Shown one piece after another: positions 33,504 through 44,137 of a stretch of 64,000 bases of DNA; position 1 is the stretch's first letter; each line of letters starts with the position of its first letter. The DNA lies in contig NC_057925.1 of NCBI RefSeq assembly GCF_018873765.1, forward strand, positions 4,785,568-4,849,567, in the 5' to 3' direction. Origin of the DNA: Telopea speciosissima (lineage: Eukaryota > Streptophyta > Magnoliopsida > Proteales > Proteaceae). Under the pieces are notes generated by a model. It worked only from the letters and a program-made list of their open reading frames with translations. It was not told the DNA's origin and did no database searches. The translations under genes and the position numbers were made by a program.

Positions 33504-35047
33504 CTAGGTTGGTGTTGGAGATAGATGGGCCGTTTTGGGTTCCATGGTCTGGGCTTTTGGTTGGACCAGGCGAGGAGATAATGGGGCTTGGTCACAGGGA
33601 ACCGGGTGCGTCAGGTGTGCCAGTTGAGGTTGGTTCTGTGAGGGTTCAAAGGTGGATGATAATAATTTTGGATCCAAATTAGAAATGGACACCTCAGCCA
33701 TGTGCTGCAACAAGGAGAGGATGGCTTCAGAATGTTGGAGGCATTTGATTAAAAAATCATGAATGGGGGGGAGGGGGAGGAAAGGTGCTTGGGATTCCAA
33801 TGATTGGTGTGTGGTAGAGTTTGTGGTGATTTGTGAGGCAAGGGAGTACCTGGGGTGGTCCACAAATGATTTGGAGGAGGGTTATGGGGGGACAGGATTG
33901 ACAGGTGGCAGGGCAGAGTAGTACTCATGGTAGGGTTTGTCTGGCATGGAATGGCAGGCTGCTGGTACGGTACCAGCTGGTGACCACGAGGCAGGGCCAT
34001 GGAATCCGATGGGAAGGGTGTTGAAGGATAAAAGGACCCTGCCGTAGCTCCGGTAGGCTGAGCTTTAGGGGTGTGTTCTGTAGATACAATCGAGGGGGAA
34101 TTCTGAGTACTAGAATCTTCATTCTCCTCTTCATTGAAGATGACAATGGCCTTCCGAATAGTACGTTCATCAGGGGAAATGCCTCGTACCTCAGGGCCAC
34201 ATCTGGGTGGGGGAAGCTCCTTGCAGCAACTAGCGCTATAGCACCCGTGGAGATCCCTGTGACGTGAGAAAGCTTCGAACCTCGACGTACACCTCTTATC
34301 GTCATGTCCCATTAACCCACAATAGTAGCAGAACGTAGGTAGTTTCTCATACTTGATGGCCACAGTTGACGAAATGGTTTCGCTTCGTTTGATATTAAGA
34401 ACCAAACGAATGGGTTTTGTAACATCAAGTTCCACCCGAACGCGGATATAAGCAATCTTGGCTCCAAACTAAAAACCATTGACCACCATCACCTTCTTCG
34501 GTGTTCCGAGCTTCCTAGCGATTCTCAGGATGACTTCTGCCGCTTGGAGCTCAAGAGGGATTGCATGTAGTTGCACGCAGAACTCACATCGCTGGAAAAG
34601 CCAGCTTTGGTTGGGGTTCCATTTTTCTAGAAGGAGCAGATTCTCGGAAATTGACCACGGCCCTTCACGGCAGATGTTAACCATATCCATTCGATGTTGG
34701 AAGTGAAATAGGAACTTTCGGTCGTCCAAAGAAGAAACCTCGACTGAGTGCCTCGGATTCCATGCCGGTATAAACGCCTCCATTACCGCTTGCTTATGGA
34801 ATGGTCTACCTTCCATGACGAAACCCACCAGAGATGTCTCCCAGGCCTTGGATAGGTGATGCTGCAATGCTTCGTCGATGATGATATCATCATCCGAATC
34901 CACTGAGTGTTCAGTAGGGGTTGAACTATCTTGTGTGGTATTGGAGTTGTCCATAAGAAGAGCCAAGTCCGGCGATGAGACCGGGGAAGGTGTAGTCTCC
35001 CTAGTCGGCGAGGATAATGGAGATGGTGTATAGTCCCTGGTCAGCAT
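33504..35047 (-). pseudogene. LINE ORF1 (nucleic-acid-binding, DUF4283 and CCHC zinc knuckle)
   Basis: ATG at 35047. The first part (to 34469) contains WETSLVGFVMEGRPF, FHFQHRMDMVNICREGPWSI and LQLHAIPLEL-type text, typical of the DUF4283 region of plant LINE ORF1. An in-frame TAG at 34469-34471 interrupts the text VNGF*FGAKIAYIRVRVELD. Reading resumes in the same frame with the CCHC-type knuckle CYYCGLMGHDDKRC. A further frameshift near the C-run around 33770-33780 joins the Pro/Ser-rich C-terminal part (to 33504). ORF1 proteins bind the element RNA. This copy is broken. Confidence 0.85.
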
Positions 35048-35309
35048 AGATGACGGAGGTAGGGGGTAGATCAGTAGAAGCGCAAAGGGACAGGTGCATG
35101 AAAAAGTAGCAGAACAGTAGAGCGAGGCGCCGGGAAGTTTTCACGCACTCATGGCAGAGAAAATATCACGCACTCATGGCGGAGAAAATATCCATAAGAG
35201 AGTCATTTCAAAGGGGGCCCACACCTTATTTCAGCCCATAAAACCATGTAGATTAAGTCATATCATTTAGGTGTGGGCCCAAAATTAAGAGACAAACCTG
35301 AAACAAAGT

Positions 35310-36977
35310 GAAGTTTCAATGGAGATGGAGTTTATTAAGTCACAAATAAAAGCTTTGAAAGTCCACAACAACTATGGGAACATAAACTAGGTATTAATAT
35401 TATATCGTTATCAGCAATGATCATACCTATACAGCATTGATACGTATCGGACGATGTGAGGATTTTTTTTATGTTAAAAAGTGATTTCTTGTATTAGAAT
35501 TGGACAATATCAGTATTGACAAGGACAATACCAACGTTGATACCGTGAACTAAAATCTTGTATGGGAGTGTTCATTGTAGTAGTTGGAGTACCTTAAATC
35601 ATAGATGAATTTGAATCTAAATTTTGACAAAATAGCTTATGTAAACCATCTACTATCTATCCAACAGTTAGAATTGCCACACCATTTCTTCAGATGGCAA
35701 AATTTTGTGCACTGTCAAGAAAATCTTATCATTTTCGTACGGGGAAATTGGATATTTTTGTTTTTGTTAATACCTTGATTCATTGTATCAAAGGAGTATA
35801 TGGTTTGATGAACTCTACACAATCGGACCATCTACCATTTTGCTTTTGACAATCAGCGATGCAATCATTTTGAATGGAAGAAGGTTTTAGCTCTAGTCAT
35901 CAAATTAGGTAGTTATATTATTTGGATCACCTGGTTCTAACAAATTTTGAAAAATATTTGGTAAACATAGCGCTATGCCAGTTGAGTAAAATATGTGGTG
36001 ATACTTTGCATAAAATATATCATCCTTCATACAGGGTCACCTATTATATTAAATCACATTTATTAAGATTCCAATGATTTACCATTGGATCTACTTTTTT
36101 AGATGCATACCTTTAACAACTATTTTTGGTATTGTCCTTCTATATTGTGACCATGTATGTGGGTCTCGCATTAATATTCTCTCTCCTCTTTATGTCTCCC
36201 TGGACGCTCAGTCGCCTTATATAAATTACCTTAATACACAGGCAACTATCATGTTTTAAGTTTTGCAATAATTTTAGTTACAAAAAAGTGGGATAAACAC
36301 AAGCAATGTGCTTATGTGGAGTCAACCGCAAAAAGCACACATCTACATTTGTGTGGAAAGGCATTCATCTCCATTGTTCTTAAGTGCATGGAATGAATCC
36401 TTTATGTGAGGCCTTATAGCCGGTATCATATTATTATAATATTTATTAGATATTTTGACATTTGATGTGTTTATCAAAATCAATTTAATTATAATAAATT
36501 AATTAATTATATTTTCAGTAATCGCTTGTTATAATTATTACATTTTGTGCAACTATCCAAAGAGTATTGTTACTTGTTCTCAATTATGGATAGACTTGGG
36601 CACTCTATTCTAGGGTTACTGTATTGAATATTTCCCTGATGGGGATTGGTTGGAAACATAATATAAATAAAGAGCACTTTAATGTGTTGAACACTAATTC
36701 ATAAAAACTCTTGAATGGTTAGTTGTGTTTGACAACAAGATATTCTAATAGTCAGTATTTCATGTACCTAAGAGGCAATTATTGTGATATTTGTATTTTG
36801 TATGTTTGTGGTGTGCCAATGATTGATGTCTACCAGCAAGACTGATTGCACATTGGCTGTTCCGTGTAAATGATGTAAATGGTAGTGAGAGTGACACTCA
36901 ATAAGGTTTTCACTTCCCATTTAGAGAGAACATCCAAGTAAGAGTTTTGTCGAACTATGACTGGTCGAAATCCAAGG
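35310..36977. other. Intergenic, no gene seen
   Basis: AT-rich. Around 35400-35560 there is text of the 'GATACGTATCGG' type that recurs at 40730-40900, 58270-58340 and 58695-58820, so a dispersed degenerate repeat is likely. Confidence 0.5.
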
Positions 36978-38217
36978 TGTAGACACTGAATTTTGTCACC
37001 CCCCGGCGATGATGACAACAGGACACGGACAGACATCGGTATCTCTCTCAAGAAGGACTCTTGTCCCTACATCTAAACCAAATCACCCTAACATCCCTAA
37101 AATGACTTATAAGGCCCTTTTATCAAATGTTGAAGGAGGTACTGCTCACCCTCCCCCACCACGGCGCCGTGGACATGAAGAGTCAGAAGGGAGCCAAAAA
37201 CCCAAAAAACAAGGAAAAATGGCACTGCGCTCCCACGGTGCCGTGGACTCTTCCCACGGCGTCGTGGACGCCTTCCCACGGCACCATGGGCGCATTCCCA
37301 CGGCACCGTGGGGATGTGTACCGGATTTCCACGGTGCCATGAGGGGGTGTGACATCAGCCTGCTGACGTCATCCACGGCGCCGTGGAGGACTTATCTAGC
37401 CAAGAGAGAGAGGGGACCCCTCCTTATAAATAGGAGGGTCTCCCCCCTTCATTTCTCAAGCTTTTTTTCGGGTAAGGAGACCCTCCAGGGCTTGTTTTGC
37501 CCATTTTTCACCCTCTTTTCCTCTGTCTTTTCCTCTTGAGTATGTGAGTGAGTGGAGTTCTTCGACTTGGGTAGATCCTTCGATTACCCATCCAAGCATA
37601 GAGCGATTCTGCTCTTGGGTATTGTTATCCCGTCAGTGTACGGATAACGAAAAATCCCCTTCACAGCCGTTATTCTGTCTGTATACAAATAACGAAAATC
37701 TCTTATACAGTCGTTACTCTGCCCGAAGTCTGAGTGACAAAACTCATCTCGTATAGTCTCATTCTGTCCGACAAGAGAGAGACAAGCCGATCGTCCGTCT
37801 TCACCTGAGCCGTGGGACATCACATATTTCGCCCTCAGTACGTTTTCATTTATTTCTTGCATTTCTAGACAGGTATCCGTCTCTTTCCCCTATCATTATT
37901 TTTGGCATAATGTAGACAATTAAAGTAACTCGTTTTAGTGTACATAGTAAATGATTTTTCTTTCTTTGTCATGATTAGTGCATCATAACTAAGCCTTACA
38001 TGTTAGTATAGGATATATTATTAAGGGAGAATATTCAAAAACTAGCATCTAGTAGAAAGACCGGTTTATCCGGGCGAGGTAGGTGCCTAACACCTTTTCA
38101 CCCTTGTAACCTGACTACTTACCCTGAATCTCTAACCAGACCATATGGAATCACGTAGCCCCTTTCCGCTAACCCCGGATGGGGCTACACCCATTGGGTC
38201 CAGGCCCTAACCCTAGG
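36978..38217 (+). mobile_element. LTR of a Ty3/gypsy Tat-type retrotransposon
   Basis: Begins TGTAGACACTGAATTTTGTC and contains, near its end, GTAGGTGCCTAACACC and GTAACCTGACT, text I know from Tat/Ogre-type LTRs. It is followed at once by a tRNA-Arg primer-binding site. The right boundary is approximate because no second LTR is present to compare. A plus-strand TATA-like TATAAATAGGAGGG lies at about 37423-37436. Internal coding is absent, so only the 5' LTR and a little internal sequence (to about 38350) survive. Confidence 0.7.
37158..37388. repeat. Seven CCACGGCGCCGTGG-type palindromes in the LTR
   Basis: The 14-base palindrome CCACGGCGCCGTGG occurs perfectly near 37158 and 37374. Five variants (CCACGGTGCCGTGG, CCACGGCGTCGTGG, CCACGGCACCATGG, CCACGGCACCGTGG, CCACGGTGCCATGA) lie between, spaced about 20-75 bases. 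They sit just upstream of the LTR TATA box, the usual place for U3 enhancers. Confidence 0.85.
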
Positions 38218-38228
38218 TGGCGACTCCA
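38218..38228 (+). promoter_or_regulatory. Retrotransposon primer-binding site complementary to tRNA-Arg(ACG)
   Basis: TGGCGACTCCA is the exact complement of the 3' end of tRNA-Arg(ACG) with CCA added (…TGGAGTCG-CCA). That is the same tRNA encoded at 12597-12669. The match stops after 11 bases. Confidence 0.7.
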
Positions 38229-38349
38229 TTTCTTTATAAAGTATGATCCCAATCCCCATGATGATATATCGGAACGATACACCGTTATTCATCGAACCCA
38301 ATCTTTGTCGCCATAAAGCTGAGGAACCCTCATCCCGAAGACCATGGTA

Positions 38350-39850
38350 CTTACACAAGGCTTGGTAATTGTTTTGTCAAAAACTTATAAAAAATATTTT
38401 ATTTTATTATTACATTAATAAATTATATTTGAAAAATATTTTCAAATGTTTTTTTGTCAAGTCACTAGTCATGACATTCTCATATTTATGTACAATGGAT
38501 TTAATTTCATGGGAATGATTTTATTCCACATGTGCTAGGTCCATTGTGGATGTTGGTTGTGTGGAGGAGAAAGTGTAATAAAAATTTCTATCACTGGGGG
38601 TTTTTCAGGTTACGTCTTTTATAATGTCATCTTTTAGTGCGATTAAAGACACCTTTTAGGATCACCATTCGGCGTGATCTAGTCCATTAGATTGTAATCT
38701 CCTAGTATATATTGACTGTAAAAGAGGTGTTATGGCTAAAACCCTAATTGCATATCTTGCAAGTCATAATTTTGAGAGAAAATTTTGAAGAGAAAAAGAC
38801 TTCTTCTTCTTCAAACTTGGGATTAAGCCATTTGGAGAAGGTGCATTTGACAGATCGAGACCGTGATAGACTGTTGTATTCCTTTGAAGGAGTACGTTGT
38901 TTGTGTGTTTTAGATAATTATGAATCCTCATTGTTAGATTTATTCGATGTATTCATTGAGATCCTTGTTTCAAAAAAAAATTTAGATAGATAGTGTATCA
39001 AACTGTTTCAGCCGCCACCCACAATGTTAAGATTCTAATTGACTTAAAGGGGAAGAGAAAATGATTGTACTGTACATTGGAGAACATGGTTAGGTATGCA
39101 CTTGCCTTGAAAAAAAAAATGTCATATTCTATGCTTATGTGCTACCCATATGGGGACTATGGAAAATCCATACACATAAGTTACATGAGTCTTTGGGCAT
39201 GGTACTTATGAGAACAATGAAAATTTACCTCCAGATAAGATGATCTTTTTTTTTTTTTTTCCCGGTAATAAGATCTCTGAGTTCTTAAAAAACCCATCAT
39301 CACCTATTTGGGAAGAGAGAGAACAAATAAAAAATCACCACCTAGGTTAGGGTCTAGGAACCACGTAACAAACAAACAACTCCATGACGGTTGTAATAAG
39401 GACCAATCCAATTAAGTCTAGAGTTCAGGTCATGTTTCAGCCGGTTTTCTCATCTGTTTCTGAAATCCTACTCATATTCAACTTCTATAAATATGAGTTT
39501 CTGAATATGATTTATCCCTAGGATTTTCTAGTTTCATTAATCATCCATTTAAACTCTTAGATCCGTCTCGATTGAGTTATCTGGGTATCTTAGTTTCCTA
39601 CAATTCTGTTGCAAGTTAATCTCCCAATGAATTTCCTTGGTTCAGGATTAGTTCTGCATTACCAAATATCAAGTAAAACTGCATAGACATACACAAACAA
39701 AAAATCATAATCAAGCAAAGTAGGAGAATCTATGGGAAAAAAAGAAAAACTAAGTACGAAAAAATAAAGTCGGGTACCTTTGACCAAAAGATGTCATTGA
39801 CAAGTTAAAATTATAGAATAAAGTTCAACAAGAAGCTCAGAGAGAAAGAG
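38350..39850. other. Intergenic with possible LTR debris, no gene seen
   Basis: AT-rich. Text around 38600-39020 (GTATATATTGACTG, AAAACCCTAATTGCATATC) has the feel of a retroelement LTR, but I see no ends or target duplication. Confidence 0.4.
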
Positions 39851-39852
39851 AA

Positions 39853-40044
39853 TTACGGATGTAAATGGATCGGATTCGGATATTGCTAAATGGATACGGA
39901 TCGGATATTTTATCTGTTTACATGTAAATATGGCTTTTCAATAGCTATAGCCTATCCGTATCCGCATCCGTTTAGCTTTCGGACGGATTCGGATAGTGCT
40001 AAATGGATACGGACACGGATTTCGACTATTCATTTACACCCGTA
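39853..40044. mobile_element. hAT-like MITE (about 190 bp)
   Basis: The ends TTACGGATGTAAATGGAT and CATTTACACCCGTA form an inverted repeat, and both arms carry GGATTCGGAT/ATGGATACGGA words in opposite senses. No coding capacity. I could not see an 8-bp duplication. Confidence 0.5.
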
Positions 40045-40126
40045 CCTAGGCATAACCAAGGAACTGAAACTGTACACCCTAAATTACTAAGCCCTTTCCA
40101 AAAAGGGAAATATCAAGTCTATGATC

Positions 40127-40313
40127 GAATTTTTTTCCTGTCAGGTTCCTTGTCCCGTCCGGTTGTTTGGTTCCTCTCATAGGGGGCGGAAATGACAACT
40201 TAACCACACCCAAGCAGTGTGTTTGGGCAGGGGGTTAGCTCATCATTTTCGCTCCCCTATGAGAGGAACCGGACAACTGTACCGGATAAAGAACCTGAAA
40301 GGATAATGATCCA
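40127..40313. mobile_element. Mutator-type mini-foldback MITE, copy 3 (187 bp) with 9-bp TSD
   Basis: The arms pair around GGTTCCTCTCATAGGGG/CCCCTATGAGAGGAACC, and the core reads GCAGTGTGTTTGGGCAGGGG. TCTATGATC flanks both ends (40118-40126 and 40314-40322), an exact 9-bp duplication. Confidence 0.7.
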
Positions 40314-40469
40314 TCTATGATCAGCCCTAAGCTCACCGTAAGTGAAGGTGAGGCGACAACGGCTAGGGAGATTAGGCGCATATACAACCAAATCAATAAT
40401 TCTAATTGAGGTTGATAGAATTGAAAATGAAATATCATCATTTCAAAACAACGTTGAACCTCCCAAAAG

Positions 40470-40570
40470 CCCTATAGAATTGTTATCCCCTGCCCGAATA
40501 CATTGCCCAAGGTGGGATAGGGTGGTCATTTCCGCTCCTATATGAGGAATTGGAGGAAATTGGAGCGGGC
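40470..40570. repeat. Partial relative of the mini-foldback family
   Basis: TTATCCCCTGCCCGAATACATTGCCCAAGGTGGGATAGGG pattern (40482-40521) and GGTCATTTCCGCTCC repeat the core and flank text of copy 3, but only one arm is clear. Confidence 0.45.
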
Positions 40571-41159
40571 AACGAATTGGAGGTGATAATTATTCGATTA
40601 ACAATTAAAGAGTTTGCGAAGCCTAACCTTTGCTTTAGTCGATCTGATCCCTAGAATCTCATTCACAACCACGCCTCACATCTATGAGTTATTAGTCGGA
40701 GATCAACCCCACAGTTTTAAGAATTGGTACAGATCGATCGTATTGGCTGATCCGTATCGATATTGGCAGTCAATGATGCCAATACTGGATTTGTGATACA
40801 ATACAAGCATAGGACAAAATGGTCAAATCCTTATTGTATTCGTATCTTATGGACGATACGTATCGTTTTTGGAACTGGTCGATACCCAACCCGATTCCTT
40901 GAACTAAGACCCTCATCAAGCCTAATTTCTCTCTACCACCTAGGTTAGTTTCAGGAGTTTTTTTTTTTTTTTTTTTGTAAAAATTTCTAACCTCTGATTG
41001 ATCTACCTATTGGTTGGGTTTGAAAGAGTTTCGTGTTACTTACCTGACTCCAAAGTTCCAGTGGTTGGTTTCCGCATCTTCCTATTGTTGTTATGGGCAT
41101 CGGTAGGTTGAGGAAGAAGACCCCCTTTTTAATTACTATTAAAGACCAGTTAGAATAAA
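40571..41159. other. Intergenic, degenerate 'GTATCGATA' repeat
   Basis: Around 40725-40900 the text GATACGTATCG and GATCCGTATCGATATTGG matches dispersed copies elsewhere in the window. No gene is seen. A T-run lies at 40959-40976. Confidence 0.45.
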
Positions 41160-41522
41160 GAGCAAATTAGTCAGACCTCCCTTGACCTTTCTGATAATTC
41201 AATATTCTCTCCTGTCTTTCTAAGAACTACTCATATCTCCCTTGCTTTTTAAACTGAACTTCACTTAACCCCAGTCCGTTAATTTTTTAAAACAGATAAA
41301 TTTGATAAAATTAAAAAAATTGTCAATTATAAGTATTTAACCTATAGAAAGTTACCCTATTACCCTTACAGTCTTTCCCTTTCTTTCTTCTTCTTCATCA
41401 AATCTCAGAAAATGTTGAAAATAACACCCAACGCCGGAAAACTTATCTAACGCTGCCATTTGAACCACCTTAGCTCATCTGCGCAGAAGAAAAGTAGAAC
41501 TCCAGCCTTGGATATTCCATAA

Positions 41523-42067
41523 ATGGACATCCTCTTCGCTCAGGTCCAGGCTGATCTATGTTCCAATGATGCTCTTCGTCAGTCCAGTACCTTTCTGCAA
41601 GCTTTTCAACAGTCAGCCACCGGCAGAGACATTTCCGTCATTGCAAAATCCGCTTGCGAAGAGATAGCTGCATCTCCAGCCTCCGCTGTTTGCGAAAAGC
41701 TCGCTTTCGTTCTTATCCATTTGACTAGACTCACCGCTGATCTATGGGAGACTGTCTGCACTGGTATCCGCGCCGATCTCCACTTCCCGCATCCAGCTGT
41801 CACTGCCGCTGCTGTGTCCATCCTCGCTGCTATACCTTCCTATCGGCTCGGCATGTTTATTGCCGATTGCAATAAGGGAATCTCCAATTGCTTTGATTCT
41901 TATAGTGATAATCTTCGATATTCAATCACTGAAACGCTTGGATGAATTCTAGCACGGGATGATCTCGTCACTCTGTGCGAGAACAATGTAAATTTGCTCG
42001 ATAGGGTCTCAAATTGGTGGAGAAGGATTGGCCAGAACATGCTTGATCGATCTGATGCAGTTTCGAA
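41523..42067 (+). pseudogene. TPLATE: 5' fragment of TPLATE (endocytic adaptor-complex subunit)
   Basis: The frame starts MDILFAQVQADLCSNDALRQ and continues GRDISVIAKSACEEI, LTADLWETVCTGIRADLHFP, TAAAVSILAAIPSYRLG. This closely matches the N-terminus of TPLATE, the plant endocytosis protein with adaptin-like repeats. After TETLG a TGA stop (41943-41945) replaces the Cys codon of the family. The same frame then goes on: ILARDDLVTLCENNVNLLDR, then WWRRIGQNMLDRSDAVSK. At that point (about 42067) TPLATE sequence ends and a cystatin leader begins. Full TPLATE is over 1000 residues, so about 85% is missing. Amino-acid changes spread along the fragment (e.g. RS to CS, AVEE to ACEE) suggest relaxed selection. 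Confidence 0.9.
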
Positions 42068-42080
42068 AATTAACACAAAA

Positions 42081-42425
42081 ATGAAGATGATGAAGAGCCG
42101 TTCCCAATCTGTTCTTATTCTCTGGTTAGTGGTGGTGGTGGTGTTCTCTCTTCTGGATTCTTCGTCGGCGGCAGGGAGAACGGCACTGGTGGGTGACTGG
42201 AGGCCGATCAAAGACGTGAATGAAACTCACGTCCAAGACATCGCTCAGTTCGCGGTGGGAGAACACAACAAGGAGTACAAGACAGAGTTGAAGTACGATC
42301 GTGTGGTTCAGGGTGATACTCAAGTCATCGCCAGTGCAAATTATCGCCTCAACAATTACCATGCCGTTGTTTATGAGAGGCTATGGGAGGGTTTCAAGAA
42401 TCTCACTTCCTTCAAGCAACTCTAG
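42081..42425 (+). CDS. Phytocystatin-like cysteine-protease inhibitor, atypical, 114 aa, inside a Pack-MULE
   Basis: Cystatins block papain-like proteases in the secretory pathway, vacuole or apoplast. Residues 11-31 are a hydrophobic signal peptide. The mature part has the N-terminal Gly (Gly38 in VGDWRPI), the phytocystatin helix DIAQFAVGEHNK (about 53-64) and the C-terminal ERLWEGFKNLTSFK. Two inhibitory elements are altered. The QxVxG loop is QVIAS (81-85, Gly to Ser), and the PW loop is LW (101-102). About nine residues that normally separate them are missing, so the strand between the loops is short (SANYRLNNYHAVVYERLW). The reading frame is intact and without introns. Upstream it is continuous, in the same frame, with the TPLATE fragment. 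Activity as an inhibitor is doubtful. Confidence 0.8.
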   Translation: MKMMKSRSQSVLILWLVVVVVFSLLDSSSAAGRTALVGDWRPIKDVNETHVQDIAQFAVGEHNKEYKTELKYDRVVQGDTQVIASANYRLNNYHAVVYERLWEGFKNLTSFKQL

Positions 42426-43142
42426 ATTTCAAACCATTTGTAACTGTCTGCAAACCCCAAAAACCCTGTCTCTCTCGCTTATTTTTTGTTTGTGTTTATG
42501 TTTGTAAGAAAGGTACGTGCCTTCCCTTCCCCCACCCCCCATCCCCTTTCTTGATTCTCTGAATAAATTCTGACCTTCAGATTTTAAAGAAGGGAAAATC
42601 CAGGCGTTTACTGTATGTGATGTAACTGGGTCATGGGCCCCTGCAATCAAATGTTGTGAACATCACAAGCTTGAAGAAAAGGTCGGTGACAGTAATGGTG
42701 TATCCGTGAAAATCCATTTTTAGATTTGGATGTCTCTTCCAACAGGCGTAAGGAAATTTTCAATTTGGATTTGGATCTCTCTTCTTCTCCCTCCACTTTT
42801 CTAGTGGATGGGTTTAATCTAGGTTTTGGATCAGATTGATGTCGTTGGTGGGATGGAGTTTGCAGATAGAGGGGTGAGTTGGGGCAGGGAGAACATGGTG
42901 GGGCGGTGGCTGTGGCAGCAGTACCGGCGGTGGCAGTGGCAAGAGGAAGAACAAGAAGAAGAAAAAAAGGGAAAAGTGTAAGGGCATTTTGGTCACAGTA
43001 GGTAATATACTAACATCATTAACGGATTTGGATTAAGTGAAACCAAGTTTGAAAAATAAGAGAGATCTGAATAATTGTCACAAGGGCAGGGGAGATTCCT
43101 TGAATTATCAAAAAAGTCAAGGAAAATCTGAGTAATTTGCTC

Positions 43143-44137
43143 AAAATTTTAAGTTTAATTATATAGACCTATGCGTACCTCTTATTCTTTAGACCATTGT
43201 TTCCACTATACCTTCTTAGACATTCATTGTGCATGAAATTGTGGTGCAAATTCACAATGATATTTTCATCATAAAATATACATTTATAGACCTAGTCATT
43301 CTTCTTCTAATCAATATCAGTTTGTTTACAAATAACATGATATTACCATAAAATTATCATGGAAATCTATGAATGTGGGTTGAGAAGAACACTACTGAGA
43401 CATGAGAGGAAACCAATAAGCCAAGTAAATACGCATTTAACCATGAAGTATTAATTAACGTGCATTTTGTCAATTATAATTCTATGATAGTGATTATATT
43501 GTATTTGCTAATATAGTTCATTTTACAAGTGTCTCATGAAACCACAAAATAACAATAAGCATTTTTTTTTTTTGAAAGGTGGAAATTTATTTCTTCTCCT
43601 GATTGACCGTTTTCTCTAAGGCTAGAGCATTTTCTCTGAAGATCTCTTCTCTGAGCCTCCAATGTGTTCTCTGAAGTTCTCCTTGGGCAGAACCACTAGT
43701 AGATCTATACTCCAGCTTTGTGGCTTAGCTCGATAGTCATCTGGTAGGTTTTGTAACTTTTGTCATGTTTTCATCAAATAAGTTTTAGATCTTGACCCTT
43801 CAACTTTCTTGTTCTTGTGTTTCTTCGATACAAATGCTCGATAGATCTACCTATTGGTATTTGTATGTAATCTTGCCTTTCCTGAATTGTTTGGATCGTA
43901 TGCTAGGGTTTAATTTCTACTTGTCTTGTCTGATTTTCGTTTTAGTCTTGGTTTCCCTATGTTATCTGCAATTGTACGTTTAGTTTCTTTCTTCTATTTT
44001 ACTAGCTGCAGTTTGTTTTCCATTATGATGTCGCATTGAATCTTAGAGTTAGCATTGCACCTTTCTATTAGGTACCTAGGTTTAATCATAAATAAAGGAG
44101 AAATATAAGATGATTCGAGACTGCCAGAGCAGCAAGC
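43143..44137. other. Intergenic, no gene seen
   Basis: AT-rich. Some C/T-rich text around 43590-43750 looks like a leader, but no coding continuation is recognised. Confidence 0.45.

Larger units (their letters stand above)
28952..35214 (-). mobile_element. Near full-length L1-type LINE (6.26 kb) with 17-bp TSD
   Basis: The plus-strand T-rich tract at 28952-28968 is the poly(A) tail of a minus-strand element. GGGCCCATACCTTATTT (28935-28951) and GGGCCCACACCTTATTT (35215-35231) flank it as a 17-bp target duplication with one mismatch. Between them lie a short 5' leader, ORF1 (DUF4283-like plus CCHC knuckle), and ORF2 (endonuclease, reverse transcriptase, zf-RVT, RNase H) in canonical order. 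Several nonsense codons and frameshifts make it inactive, yet nothing large is missing. Confidence 0.9.
28911..35306. mobile_element. Small MITE split by the LINE insertion
   Basis: The left half, 28911-28951 (GTTTCAGGTTTGTCTCTTAC, TTCTGGGCCCATACC), is the inverted complement of the right half at 35265-35306 (GGTGTGGGCCCAAAATTAAG, AGACAAACCTGAAAC). Removing the LINE and one target copy leaves a palindromic element of about 115 bp. The outer edges beyond GTTTCAGG are unclear. Confidence 0.65.
41160..43142. mobile_element. Pack-MULE carrying a TPLATE fragment and a cystatin gene (1.98 kb)
   Basis: The left end GAGCAAATTAGTCAGACCTC and the inverted right end (GAGCAAATTACTCAGATTTT on the minus strand, ending at 43142) align for about 125 bases. 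The alignment includes CTTGAC, TGATAATTCAA, CACTTAA and CCGTTAAT. The TIRs enclose host-derived sequence only: the TPLATE 5' leader and first 181 codons, then a cystatin with 3'UTR. No transposase is present. I see no convincing 9-bp target duplication, so the exact ends need checking. Confidence 0.7.

Noticed and set aside
41523..41945. Separate small gene of 140 codons
   Set aside because: It is the beginning of TPLATE, ended by a nonsense codon; homology continues past the stop in the same frame.
42814..42996. Minus-strand frame with Pro-rich text
   Set aside because: Low-complexity shadow of a GGTGGC/AAGAAG-rich stretch inside the Pack-MULE.
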